Shown: positions 19,030-27,916, numbered from the stretch's first letter. The stretch: 64,000 nucleotides of DNA from Chondrinema litorale (GCF_026250525.1 NZ_CP111055.1:62001-126000), one strand, 5' to 3'. Program-made: numbers and translations. The notes: generated by a model not told the origin, from the sequence alone.

Positions 19030-19452
19030 TTATTTAGAATCCATTTGATATTCTTTTATCAAAAAGTCCTTAGCAGAGGTTTTATCTTTAAAAAAAGCCA
19101 TTTGAGTGTTTATTAAATGAGCTTGTTCAATTCTTTGCTCTATCGAATTATTTTTGATATCATTTTCATTAATAACTATAGCTACTTTTTTTGCAAAAAA
19201 CTTCACCCTCTCTTTTAAAGTATTATTAACCCATTTTTCAAGCTCATTATCAACTTTATAATTAAACATCCTCTCATCTACTAAGATATTTGGAGCTTTG
19301 TAGATATTTTGATATTTGAAAAAAGTAAGAAACTCTGACCTGTATAGAGATGGACGTAGTTTTATAGAAGTAGGTGACCATATCACTTCCATTAATTCTA
19401 TTGTAGGAGAATAGCAGATTTGGACAAATGAGCTTTTGTAGATGATTTTCAT
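19030..19452 (-). CDS. Unknown protein, paralog family member 2
   Basis: The 140-aa product starts MKIIYKSSFVQICYSPTIEL and shows MEVIWSPTS, YRSEFLTFFKYQN, ILVDERMFNYKV, EKWVNNTL, KKVAIVINEND and FFKDKTSAKDFLI. It matches the member at 5780-6235 best (same MKIIYxSxF start, SEFLTF, DER). It is cytoplasmic, has no membrane helix, and leads a run of four paralogs on this strand, each with its own spacing of 30-450 bp. Confidence 0.7.
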   Translation of the reverse strand: MKIIYKSSFVQICYSPTIELMEVIWSPTSIKLRPSLYRSEFLTFFKYQNIYKAPNILVDERMFNYKVDNELEKWVNNTLKERVKFFAKKVAIVINENDIKNNSIEQRIEQAHLINTQMAFFKDKTSAKDFLIKEYQMDSK

Positions 19453-19650
19453 GTTGACTGTGCAGTTATAGGTTAAGCATCATTTATATAAACAATAAAA
19501 TAAATTAACTTCATATTTACATATGAGTATAATTATAATTCATTTGCATTTTGATAGAGATATTTATAAAATAATATTAGAAAAATCATATTTTAGTTGA
19601 AAGCAGTAGATTCATTTCTCTTAATGATTTTATATTGATTATCTATAAAT

Positions 19651-20154
19651 TTAAATAGAAACTATTTTTTTCTCAACCTGATCTGAATAATCAGCAAACT
19701 CATTATTTAAAAAGAGGAATACTTTTCTATTGGAAGGAATAATACTACCTTCTAGAAGCCAACTCTGGGCATCTTGTTTAGATTCAAAATATAAAGTAGT
19801 GATATCAGATAATTGCATCTCTTTCACCATTTTTTTAACAGTAATTTGCTGTATTTCCTCATTTCTATAAACAATTGCCATTTTAGCATTTTCGTATTTT
19901 TTTAGCAGTTTGATATGTACCATAGAACTAACCCACTGCTGGATGTGTAATTCTCTATTAAAATGGAATTGGGTCTCATTAATTAAAACTTTCTTGTAAG
20001 CACATTCATTTGCAAATGAGACATAGGAAAGGAACTCAGATTTGAATTGACTTTCATTCATGTTTTTTGTATTCTCAAGCCAGGTGGCTTCCAATAAGTT
20101 TATTTTCTCATCATATTTAATGCTTATAAAAGAGCTTTCATAGATACTTTTCAT
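19651..20154 (-). CDS. Unknown protein, paralog family member 3
   Basis: From the second ATG (20154, MKSIYESSFISIKYDEKIN) the product has 167 residues. An ATG 21 bp upstream is possible, but the paralogs align from MKxIYESSF. Family landmarks are LLEATWLENT, FKSEFLSYVSFANE, VLINETQFHF, QQWVSSMVHI, AKMAIVYRNE and YFESKQDAQSWLLEG. It carries a 20-residue C-terminal extension (SNRKVFLFLNNEF...) not seen in the others. Confidence 0.7.
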   Translation of the reverse strand: MKSIYESSFISIKYDEKINLLEATWLENTKNMNESQFKSEFLSYVSFANECAYKKVLINETQFHFNRELHIQQWVSSMVHIKLLKKYENAKMAIVYRNEEIQQITVKKMVKEMQLSDITTLYFESKQDAQSWLLEGSIIPSNRKVFLFLNNEFADYSDQVEKKIVSI

Positions 20155-20175
20155 AGTAATAGCGGTTAAGGTCAA

Positions 20176-20624
20176 AGAGTAATGCCTACAGTATAGGAGA
20201 CCTATATTAAGTGTTAAGTAATTTTATTATTATAAATATAACAAAGTATAAAGAGTGAAATTTAATAGTATAGATAAGGATTAATATTTAATCAATTAAA
20301 ACATTGCTTAATCCTTTGGTTATGTTAGAATAGTTATATTTTACTGTTTTAGATGGGCTTTATATTGGCATTAATGTTGAAAAAACATAACTAATTTTGA
20401 TTTTAAACTCATTGAAAATAGCTATTGATCATGCTGTTTGTAAATGAATTGAACATTTTTATTTGAGTATAAAAAAAGAACCGCTAATGTTAAGCAGTTC
20501 CTTTAAATATTTAGGATAAACTACAACCTAGTTTTTAAGCCAATATGGATTTATAATAGGTGAATAGAATTGATAGTATCAAGAAAAACGGTTATTATAG
20601 ATAAGCCATTTATAATTAAATATA
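20176..20624. other. Intergenic region between paralogs
   Basis: No frame is supported. It contains the minus-strand terminator of the gene at 20625 (20471-20500) and about 300 bp of AT-rich DNA that must hold the promoter of the gene starting at 20154. Confidence 0.5.
20471..20500 (-). terminator. Rho-independent terminator (minus strand)
   Basis: On the minus strand GAACTGCT pairs with AGCGGTTC (one mismatch) around a 7-nt loop and is followed by seven T. It lies about 125 bp after the stop of the gene at 20625. Confidence 0.7.
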
Positions 20625-21062
20625 TTAAGCTGCAAGTGGATGAACATGGCCCCCCCAACTCATTGCTTCTTCTATTGTATCAAAAGCTTGAAAAGTTTTA
20701 CAATTGGCATTTTTTTGACAAAATACTTGGCAACTATTAAAAGTGTGAAAGTCATCTGTATGTTTTAATATCCCCACTCTAAGATTCAAATCAGATAATC
20801 TATTTTTATATAACTGGTAAAAACAAAGGTTAATATTTAGATTATTTATGCATGAGAAGTTAGTTTCATCAATTAATATTTTTTCAAAAGATGATTTTCT
20901 AACTACTAGAATTAAGTTTTTCAACTCGCTTTTTAACTGATTCTCATTCATGAGACTAATACCAGGAAGCCAAGTAATTCCAAGTACATGATATTTAGTG
21001 CATAATTCGATTCTTAAGTAAAAGCTTTCGTAAAGTAGTTTAGAACCTTTAATTTTTTGCAT
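20625..21062 (-). CDS. Unknown protein, divergent paralog family member 4
   Basis: The preferred start is ATG 21062 (MQKIKGSKLLYESFYLRI); an ATG three codons upstream also exists. The 145-aa protein keeps the family pattern LLYESFYLRI, LGITWLPGISLM, LKSELKNL, ILIDETNF and the C-terminal FDTIEEAMSWGG, but the middle is diverged. It contains five Cys (for example CQVFCQKNANC), which the other members lack. The terminator at 20471-20500 probably ends its transcript. Confidence 0.65.
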   Translation of the reverse strand: MQKIKGSKLLYESFYLRIELCTKYHVLGITWLPGISLMNENQLKSELKNLILVVRKSSFEKILIDETNFSCINNLNINLCFYQLYKNRLSDLNLRVGILKHTDDFHTFNSCQVFCQKNANCKTFQAFDTIEEAMSWGGHVHPLAA

Positions 21063-21100
21063 AGTAATCAAATTTAGCGTTTAGTTTATGCTTTGTTAAT

Positions 21101-21544
21101 TTAAGTGCTAAGTTGATAGCCATCCATTAAAATATTATCATTTAACCATTGAAGCGCATCTTGTTTTTCAGTAAAAAATACATGTTCCTGATTATCGTGA
21201 GATACTTCTTCAATTAAGAGTTGTACTAAAAGTTGTTTAATAAACTCGTCGCTCATTACAACAGCAATTTGTTTAGGCTTAATATGTAAATTGGTGTTGA
21301 TCAAATTACTTGCCCAAGATTGCAAATTAGGATCAGGAGCAAAAAACATGAGGCTTTCATCAAGTAATACCTTATCTATTTTGTAATTTCTTCTAATATC
21401 AACATAAGTATAAAAATATTTTTGATAATCCTCCTGATTCATTTGCCTTGATCCAGGTTGCCAAACTATTTCTAGTAATAATTTAGATGGGCAGTAATTT
21501 ATTTTTAGAAATTGACTCGAATGTAAATTTGTGCTTGCTCTCAT
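21101..21544 (-). CDS. Unknown protein, paralog family member 5
   Basis: The 147-aa product shows HSSQFLKINYCPSKLLLEIVWQPGSRQMNQEDYQ... landmarks, then KVLLDESLMFFAP, QSWASNLI, KQIAVVMSDEF and VFFTEKQDALQWLND. The gene lies 39 bp upstream of member 4 on the same strand, so the two are probably cotranscribed. The family function is unknown. The shared FF..(K/E)(Q/D)DA..WL ending suggests a conserved C-terminal strand-helix. Confidence 0.7.
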   Translation of the reverse strand: MRASTNLHSSQFLKINYCPSKLLLEIVWQPGSRQMNQEDYQKYFYTYVDIRRNYKIDKVLLDESLMFFAPDPNLQSWASNLINTNLHIKPKQIAVVMSDEFIKQLLVQLLIEEVSHDNQEHVFFTEKQDALQWLNDNILMDGYQLST

Positions 21545-21717
21545 CGTACCATAAGTAAATAAAATCTATTCATAAAACCTTAAATCCAGATAAGTAAATA
21601 GAACAGGAAAAAGAAATTAGAATTTATTTACACGAATTAATAGAATATATCAATCCAATATCAAAAAAATGCAAAAGAGTAGCATGCCTTAAATTGTTAT
21701 GAACAATTTTAATGAAT

Positions 21718-22212
21718 TCAATTTTTTATAAACACCTGAGCATTATGAGTAAGAGAATTCAATTCAATATTTAAGCTGTCCAATCTTTTAACGATACTCA
21801 ACTTCAATAAGTTATTTACTTCTGTAGTCAATAGCATTTTTAACCAAACCTTTTGAACAACTATCGATAACTCTTCTAAGCTGTCTTTTGTAACAATAGC
21901 ATCTGCGCCTTTGATGAAGTTTTCAAAGGCTAATTCTTTATCAATAATACCATTAAGATAAATTATAGGAACTGATTGATGTATAGTTCTAGTAAGTGTT
22001 AAAACATCTCCAAAATTCAGACTAGAAACCAAATAATCTAATAGTATTATATCAGGTTGAAATTTATTTAGATAATATAAATATTGTTCTTTGTTATCAC
22101 AGCAAGCTATACTAGCAAAAATGCCATTATTAAATAAATTACCTTTAATTAATATTTGAACATCTAGGCTATCTTCAAGAAGAAGTATTCGTTTAATACC
22201 TGAATAAATCAT
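21718..22212 (-). CDS. Divergent receiver-domain protein
   Basis: The 164-aa protein is a receiver domain with a helical C-terminal extension (about residues 125-164). The acidic pair is in LLLEDS, the phospho-acceptor Asp in IILLDYLV, and the Lys in AIVTKDS. The conserved Thr/Ser is replaced by Asn (PIIYLNGI), which may weaken phosphorylation-driven switching. It is clearly related to the receiver at 22503-22865, which is divergently transcribed. Confidence 0.75.
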   Translation of the reverse strand: MIYSGIKRILLLEDSLDVQILIKGNLFNNGIFASIACCDNKEQYLYYLNKFQPDIILLDYLVSSLNFGDVLTLTRTIHQSVPIIYLNGIIDKELAFENFIKGADAIVTKDSLEELSIVVQKVWLKMLLTTEVNNLLKLSIVKRLDSLNIELNSLTHNAQVFIKN

Positions 22213-22502
22213 ACTAAATTAATTACATAGAACAATATCTGTTGTTAGTAAACTATTTTCATCTACATTAGCATAATACAAAGTCAGTTCATTTTTCAAT
22301 AATTCTAATTACCATTAATTTACTATTTTATGCGTAGATCTACAAATTGTTATTTGCTTAAGAACAGAAGCATTCTTCATAACTAATTCTTAAAATAATG
22401 AAGATTATCAATGAAAGTGTTTAATACCTAAATTTATATAGTAAATTAGTTGAGAACCGAAGTATGAGGTAAAAAAATTGCAAGATATTGTTTAATGATT
22501 CC

Positions 22503-22865
22503 ATGAAAAAGAAAATTCTTCTTTTAGAAGATTCCTTAAATGATCAAATATCTTTAAGAAGATGCTTAAAAGATACAGATATTCCATTCACACTTATTTC
22601 TTGTGATAGCAAAAACACATTTGTCGGGTATTTACATAATATGCATCCAGATTTAATTATTCTTGACTACAATGTGCCGGGATTTGCATTTAATGAGGCA
22701 TTTAAATTAGCAAGAGATTTCTATGACACAGTACCTATAATTTATATAACAGGTTTAATATCGAAAGAGCTAGCAGAAGAGACTATTCTTGTAGAAGCTA
22801 ATGATTATTTGTTAAAAGAAGAATTAAATAAACTTCCCGAATTAATTAAAAAATATTGTAAGTAA
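22503..22865 (+). CDS. Single-domain response regulator
   Basis: From ATG 22503 (MKKKILLLEDS) the product has 120 residues; an upstream ATG (22488) adds five. It shows the acidic pair in LLLEDS, the phospho-acceptor Asp in LIILDYNVPG, the Thr in PIIYITGLIS and a Lys in DYLLKEEL. There is no output domain. It precedes the PAS-PAS kinase at 23156 on the same strand (290 bp apart), its likely partner. It resembles the divergent receiver at 21718, which indicates a local duplication. Confidence 0.8.
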   Translation: MKKKILLLEDSLNDQISLRRCLKDTDIPFTLISCDSKNTFVGYLHNMHPDLIILDYNVPGFAFNEAFKLARDFYDTVPIIYITGLISKELAEETILVEANDYLLKEELNKLPELIKKYCK

Positions 22866-23155
22866 CATAAGACTCAAATGCAGTATACTTTGACTACTTA
22901 CTTAGTTGAATAATTTGTGCAATTAGAAATTATAGTGTTTAAAATGAGATAGTTTCATATTTAGAAAGAGCTGTAACTATTTTTACACTTTTCTGGCAAC
23001 ATTGCTTTAAAATTAAAGCTGGAAACTTCTTAATATATACTTTATTAAAGTATAGAAATTAATGGCAATAATTTCTATTTATCTTTCTGGAATTTTCTAC
23101 AAAAAAATAAGTACTTTAGTTGAGGTGAAAGATTACTGACTTAAATAACTACCAA

Positions 23156-24622
23156 ATGGAAAATGAACAATTTAAACATACAGAACTCACTTTCCAGTTA
23201 ATGGTAGATTCTGTACCAAATGCCATCATATTAGTAAATAAAGAGGGTAAAATAGCTTATGTAAACAATCAGGCTGAGATACTTTTTGGTTATAAAAGAT
23301 TTGATCTAATTGGTCGAAAAGTAGAACAACTCCTACCAAATAGGTATCGAAAGAATCATCCAGAATTTAGAGAAATATTCTTTTTAAATCCTACCGTTCG
23401 TAATATGGGTGTAGGTCGAGAATTATTTGCTTTAAGAAAAGATGATACAGAATTTCTAGTTGAGATAGGTTTAAATCCGATAGTTACAGTGGATGGTACC
23501 CTTGTATTAGCTTCCATTATAGATATTACAGAGAGAAAAAAGGCAGAAGAACGGTTTAAATTAGTAGTAGATTCTGCTCCCAATGCCATGATTTTGGTAA
23601 ATGATAAAGGGGAGATTGCATTGGTAAATAATGAAGTTAAGACACTTTTTGGATATCAAGAAAAAGAGTTAGTTGGTCAACATTTACATATTTTAATTCC
23701 ATCAAGGTTTCAGTCAAAGCATAAAGGTTTTATTGAGTTATTTTTTATGCATCCACAAAAACGTTCAATGGGTGTGGGAAGAGAACTATTTGCTTTAAGA
23801 AAAGATGGAACAGAAATTCCAGTAGAAATAGGTTTGAACCCGATAGAAACAATAGATGGGTTAATGGTCTTAGCCTCAATTATAGATATCACAGAAAGAA
23901 AAAAGCAAGAAGCTAGTTATAAAAAACAAGTTGAGTTAGAAAGTAAAAATAAAGAACTGGAAAATTTTGCCTATTTAGCCTCCCATGATTTGCAGGAGCC
24001 ATTAAGAACTTTATCTAACTATATCCAGATACTGAAAGATGAAAATATAGATCAACTTAATACAATTGGCAAAAAATCTCTTAACAGGATGCTTGTGGCC
24101 ATCAATAGAATGAATGGTTTAATAAGTGTTCTTTTAGATTTTTCACGTTTGGGCAGAAATCGCACATTAGCTTATAAAAATTGCAAAGATATCATTGAAG
24201 AAGCTATTGCAGATTTGACAAGTTTAATCACTAAAAATGATGCAGAAGTAATTATAGAAGATGAAATGCCGACATTGAATGTTTATGAGATAGAGATGCG
24301 ACAACTATTTGAAAACCTGGTTAATAATTCAATTAAATTTAAACAGAAGGGGAAAAAGCCAATGATAAAAATAAAAGCAAAGGATTTAACAGATAGGTGG
24401 ATGTTTTCTATCATAGATAATGGTATAGGCATAGAAGAAAAAAATTATGACCGAATTTTTCAGATATTTCAGCGTCTTCATAAGAGGACACAATATAGTG
24501 GTTATGGTATAGGCTTGTCAAATTGTAAACGGATTGTAGAGTTACATAAGGGAGAGATATGGATAGAATCAGAAGTAGGAAAGGGGAGTACTTTTAACTT
24601 TACAATAGCTAATCAACTTTAA
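23156..24622 (+). CDS. PAS-PAS sensor histidine kinase (soluble)
   Basis: This 488-aa cytoplasmic kinase has two PAS domains (about residues 10-130 and 131-255) that repeat the same string almost exactly (R-N/S-MGVGRELFALRKD, VEIGLNPI, VLASIIDITERKK), implying a recent internal duplication. HisKA follows with the phospho-acceptor His in YLASHDLQEPLRT. HATPase_c has N-box NLVNNSIKF, G1 DNGIGI, an F-box and G2 GYGIGLSN. No transmembrane helix is present. The nearby single-domain receivers are candidate targets. It is the only undamaged kinase in this sensory region. Confidence 0.92.
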   Translation: MENEQFKHTELTFQLMVDSVPNAIILVNKEGKIAYVNNQAEILFGYKRFDLIGRKVEQLLPNRYRKNHPEFREIFFLNPTVRNMGVGRELFALRKDDTEFLVEIGLNPIVTVDGTLVLASIIDITERKKAEERFKLVVDSAPNAMILVNDKGEIALVNNEVKTLFGYQEKELVGQHLHILIPSRFQSKHKGFIELFFMHPQKRSMGVGRELFALRKDGTEIPVEIGLNPIETIDGLMVLASIIDITERKKQEASYKKQVELESKNKELENFAYLASHDLQEPLRTLSNYIQILKDENIDQLNTIGKKSLNRMLVAINRMNGLISVLLDFSRLGRNRTLAYKNCKDIIEEAIADLTSLITKNDAEVIIEDEMPTLNVYEIEMRQLFENLVNNSIKFKQKGKKPMIKIKAKDLTDRWMFSIIDNGIGIEEKNYDRIFQIFQRLHKRTQYSGYGIGLSNCKRIVELHKGEIWIESEVGKGSTFNFTIANQL

Positions 24623-24667
24623 GTATTAAACATTGCCTTTTAGTATAAAGGTGCATTATCACCCAAA

Positions 24668-24832
24668 TTAAACAGTTACCGGATCAAGGTTAAGAAAGCA
24701 TTCAGCAGGTATAAGAAATCTACCAGCGAGTTTTCTTGCTGCTATCAAAGAGATTTCCCGCTTACCATTCATAATTTCACTCACAACGCTTTTACTACCT
24801 AATAGAGGGATTAAATCATGTTTTTTAGCCAT
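24668..24832 (-). pseudogene. Fragment of HigA-type antitoxin (HTH)
   Basis: A 54-codon minus-strand frame reads MAKKHDLIPLLGSKSVVSEI followed by MNGKREISLIAARKLAGRF and IPAECFLNLD. This corresponds to the second half of an HTH_3 domain of HigA-like antitoxins (family pattern LIPLLGSKSxVSEVLNGKR). The frame meets a stop just upstream of the ATG, and the first HTH helices and any toxin gene are missing. It is a remnant of a toxin-antitoxin locus. Confidence 0.65.
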
Positions 24833-24973
24833 TTCATATGGCTATACAAAAAACAATAAAGTCCAAGCAGGGTCATTTTTTTTCCCTGTTATCCCTCAAG
24901 TCTAGCAAGCTTTGCAATTTTAGGTAATAAGCATTCACTTCAGTTTTTTAGGTTGTTTCTTACTATTTTATTT

Positions 24974-25007
24974 GCGGTTGCAAGCGCGGCTGCAAGCGTG
25001 GCTGCAA
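24974..25007 (+). repeat. Short GC-rich tandem repeat
   Basis: GCGGTTGCAA is followed by GCGCGGCTGCAA and GCGTGGCTGCAA, then GC: a 12-bp unit with consensus GCGYGGCTGCAA in about 2.8 copies. It lies in AT-rich non-coding DNA (24833-25158) upstream of the serine hydrolase, where I see no gene. Confidence 0.7.
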
Positions 25008-25158
25008 GCAATGTGAGCTTTTTTTTCTTGATAGTAGAATAACCTAATTTTTTATCCAAACTTTTTCATGAAAATGCCCTGTATTTGTTTATTAATTTAA
25101 AGTAGAAGAATAGGCAACGTTTAAATAAAAACCATGTCTTTAAAAATAAAGACTAAAA

Positions 25159-26490
25159 ATGGGACGAATCATATTCTTTTGCTTTATACTGGCATTTTTT
25201 AACCCTTGCTATGCTCAAATATTAAATAAAATAAATCGAGATTCATTAAATCTATTTTTTAAATCACTCGACAGAAATGAGAAGTTAATGGGTAGAATTG
25301 AAATTTACCAAAAAGGACACAAAGGTTACTCTTACTCTTTAGGTTATTCAAATTTAGACTTTAATCTAAAATCAAAGAAAAACACCAAATACAGAATAGG
25401 TTCTATTTCAAAAACAATTACAGCTACTTTAATTTTAAAAGCAGTTGAAGAAGGTAAGATCAACCTAGATCAGACTATTAATGCTTTTTTCCCAACTATC
25501 AATCATGCAGAAAAAATTACGATCACTCATTTGCTAAATCACCATAGTGGTATTCATAATTTCACTAATGGTGTAGACTTTAAAAATTGGTATACATCTC
25601 CGAAATCTGCTTCAGACATGGTTTCTATAATTTCACAGAAAGGAAGTGATTTTGAACCAGGAATAGATGCAGCTTATAGTAATTCTAACTATGTGTTACT
25701 TTCCTACATTTTAGAGAAAATTTACAATAAGAAATATACGACTATTTTGAAAGAAAAAATAGTAAAGCCATTGCATCTAAAGCATACTCAATTTGGAGAT
25801 AAGTCTATACCATTTAACAAAAAAACCTATTCTTATAATTATGAAGTTCATTGGAATAAAGCCAATGAAACAGCTCCTTCTATCACTATGGGGGCTGGTG
25901 GTATTGTAATGTCAGCATATGATTTAGCTATATTTATTGATGCCTTATTTAAGGGCGAAATTATTTCTTTAGAAACTTTGGACAAGATGTTAGAGCAGAT
26001 AGACGGATTTGGAATGGGCATTTTCAAAGCGACTATTCTGGAAAAAGAAGTTTATACGCACGATGGGAAAATTGATGGATTTAATTCAATATTTTACTAT
26101 ATACCAAGTCGAAAATTGACATATGTGTTACTTTCTAATGGAGAAAATTATATACTAGACAATATTAATCAGCTGGTATTGAAAGCTATTTTTAATCAAA
26201 GTTATAGCTTACCCAAAATAAATCCCTATCAAATAAATTTCACAGAATTAGCGCCCTATGTTGGAATATATTCTAGTAAAGAAAGTCCTTTAATCATTTC
26301 CATATCAAGAAATAAGAACAAGCTTATTGCTCAACCCAAAGGACAGAGAATATTTACCATGGATGTAATGGATAAACATGTATTCAATCATCTAAAGTCA
26401 GGAGTTACATTAACATTTAATCCTTCTACAAACTCAATGATTATGACTCAAGGTGAGCAAGTATTTCATTTTTTAAAACAACAAGACTAA
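25159..26490 (+). CDS. Exported serine hydrolase (class C beta-lactamase fold)
   Basis: This 443-aa protein has a signal peptide (MGRIIFFCFILAFFNPCYAQ) and a beta-lactamase/transpeptidase-like domain. Its SxxK nucleophile motif is SISK in YRIGSISKTITA, YxN is YSN in DAAYSNSNYVLL, and the third motif is HDG in YTHDGKIDGF. A C-terminal ~90-residue beta region follows. The family contains D-aminopeptidases, esterases and PBP4*-like enzymes, and the substrate cannot be read. It is a different gene from the serine hydrolase at 60814, with the same core motifs. Confidence 0.87.
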   Translation: MGRIIFFCFILAFFNPCYAQILNKINRDSLNLFFKSLDRNEKLMGRIEIYQKGHKGYSYSLGYSNLDFNLKSKKNTKYRIGSISKTITATLILKAVEEGKINLDQTINAFFPTINHAEKITITHLLNHHSGIHNFTNGVDFKNWYTSPKSASDMVSIISQKGSDFEPGIDAAYSNSNYVLLSYILEKIYNKKYTTILKEKIVKPLHLKHTQFGDKSIPFNKKTYSYNYEVHWNKANETAPSITMGAGGIVMSAYDLAIFIDALFKGEIISLETLDKMLEQIDGFGMGIFKATILEKEVYTHDGKIDGFNSIFYYIPSRKLTYVLLSNGENYILDNINQLVLKAIFNQSYSLPKINPYQINFTELAPYVGIYSSKESPLIISISRNKNKLIAQPKGQRIFTMDVMDKHVFNHLKSGVTLTFNPSTNSMIMTQGEQVFHFLKQQD

Positions 26491-26674
26491 AAGAGCTTGC
26501 ACATAAATTATGAAAGATTATCTCAGTTATTAGTAAATATAATTTCCCTAATAGTTTATTGACAAGGGTACGCGTTACATAAATCAAAATTATTCTTGTT
26601 TACATTTTGTATACCCTTTTTTTTTCTACCTTAAGCTGATTTCAAATACAATTGTAGAAATAATTTTTTAAGTT

Positions 26675-27583
26675 ATGATTCTACAAAAAGTATCTCAAAC
26701 CACTTTAATCCTATTCCTTTTTATAGGTCTTTTATCTTGTGAAACAGAACCAAAAGAGAAGACAGAGCTTAACCCAACACCTGAACAAAAGGTTTTTGAA
26801 ATTAATGTTGTCGTACATATAATCCATAATGGAGAAGCTATAGGAACAGGCCCAAACTTATCTGTTGATAGAATAGAAAAACAAATAGAAAGCTTAAACA
26901 ACGATTTTAGAAGAAAAGCTGGTACTAGAGGATTTAACTCAAATCCAATAAGTGATGATGCAAGAATACAATTTAAACTGGCACAAACAGATCCAGCGGG
27001 AAATCCAACAAATGGAATCGTAAGAATAAATTCCCAAGAAGTAAATAATCCACTAGATGCTTGGGGCTTCGATTACTTTGCGAATTTTAATTATTGGGAC
27101 TATAAAAAATATATAAACATTTGGACAGCACCCTTACCAGAGTCTGGCATTGATGTTTATTTAGGAGAAGCTACCGGCCCTGATACAGACTTACCTGGAA
27201 ATGAGCTATTTACTGGAGGAGAACCATTTTATGCAGAAGGCATTATTATCAACCATGCACATTTCGGCGAATCTGATATTGAAAGTGATTATAATCTTGG
27301 CAGAACTTTAACCCATGAAATGGGTCACTACCTAGGCTTACTACATCCATGGGGAGGGAAAGATTGTGATAACAACGATTATTGCGACGATACACCTGCA
27401 GTAGATACTTATGTTTATGGTTGTACTTCTTTTAAAGGTTGTAACCAAGAAGAAGTGATGATAGAAAACTACATGAATTGGACAAGTGATATTTGTATGA
27501 ATACTTTCACAAAAAACCAAATAGATAGAATGCGGTATGTTTTAACACATAGCCGAAAATCGTTGGTGGATTTTAAAGAATAG
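26675..27583 (+). CDS. M43-type (pappalysin) zinc metalloprotease lipoprotein
   Basis: The 302-aa product has a lipoprotein signal peptide with lipobox LLSC (about residue 23) and a pappalysin/M43-type catalytic domain. The extended zinc motif is HEMGHYLGLLHPW (HExxHxxGxxH, about residues 214-226), then CDNNDYCDDTP with paired Cys, and the Met-turn ENYMNWTSDICMN. It is probably a surface-anchored protease that cleaves host or environmental proteins. The gene is alone, with a dispersed repeat and the second 162-bp repeat behind it. Confidence 0.9.
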   Translation: MILQKVSQTTLILFLFIGLLSCETEPKEKTELNPTPEQKVFEINVVVHIIHNGEAIGTGPNLSVDRIEKQIESLNNDFRRKAGTRGFNSNPISDDARIQFKLAQTDPAGNPTNGIVRINSQEVNNPLDAWGFDYFANFNYWDYKKYINIWTAPLPESGIDVYLGEATGPDTDLPGNELFTGGEPFYAEGIIINHAHFGESDIESDYNLGRTLTHEMGHYLGLLHPWGGKDCDNNDYCDDTPAVDTYVYGCTSFKGCNQEEVMIENYMNWTSDICMNTFTKNQIDRMRYVLTHSRKSLVDFKE

Positions 27584-27636
27584 TAGCACTTGAAAAAAGC
27601 TTGAAAATATAATATTGTAGCCTGTGGAAGTATATG

Positions 27637-27697
27637 TTACACTTTATATAAATTGTGATTATATGTATGATCTACTGTAGAAATCTGTAAGGGTATA
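27637..27697 (+). repeat. Dispersed intergenic repeat, copy A
   Basis: ACACTTTATATAAATTGTG... ending CTGTAGAAATCTGTAAGGGTA aligns with copy B at 42508-42564 (ending TTGTAGAATTCTGTAAGGGTA) and, in its first half, with copy C at 45897-45927. All lie downstream of or between genes. Function unknown. Confidence 0.6.
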
Positions 27698-27721
27698 ATG
27701 GTTGTATCTAGAGGACATAAT

Positions 27722-27883
27722 CTTTCTGTTTTCTAACAAAGTATTCATAAATAATTTTGTTAATACTGAATAACTAAATACAATAACTTCATTTTATTCA
27801 ATATTATAAATTAATAAGTAATTTGATTGTTGTAAAAGATAATTTAACTTGAAACCATAATCATATTTTAGTTTAAAGCCATT
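27722..27883 (+). repeat. 162-bp intergenic repeat, copy 2
   Basis: This is the second copy of the element at 5493-5654, with one visible mismatch over 162 bp. The same TAATTTTG promoter-like string is present. It ends in its own terminator hairpin, directly followed by the IS4-type target duplication, so the IS inserted just behind the element and is not part of it. Confidence 0.85.
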
Positions 27884-27907
27884 ATTAGTTATTAATGGCT
27901 TTTTTTT
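27876..27907 (+). terminator. Rho-independent terminator
   Basis: AAGCCATTA/TAATGGCTT around an 8-nt loop is followed by eight T. The stem is shared with the terminator at 5647, but the loop and stem top differ, including a compensated A-T pair. Confidence 0.75.
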
Positions 27908-27916
27908 AACAAATTT

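Noticed and set aside
23356..23892. Minus-strand frames at 23356-23589 and 23710-23892 as duplicated small genes
   Set aside because: Their similarity to each other only mirrors the duplicated PAS domains on the plus strand.
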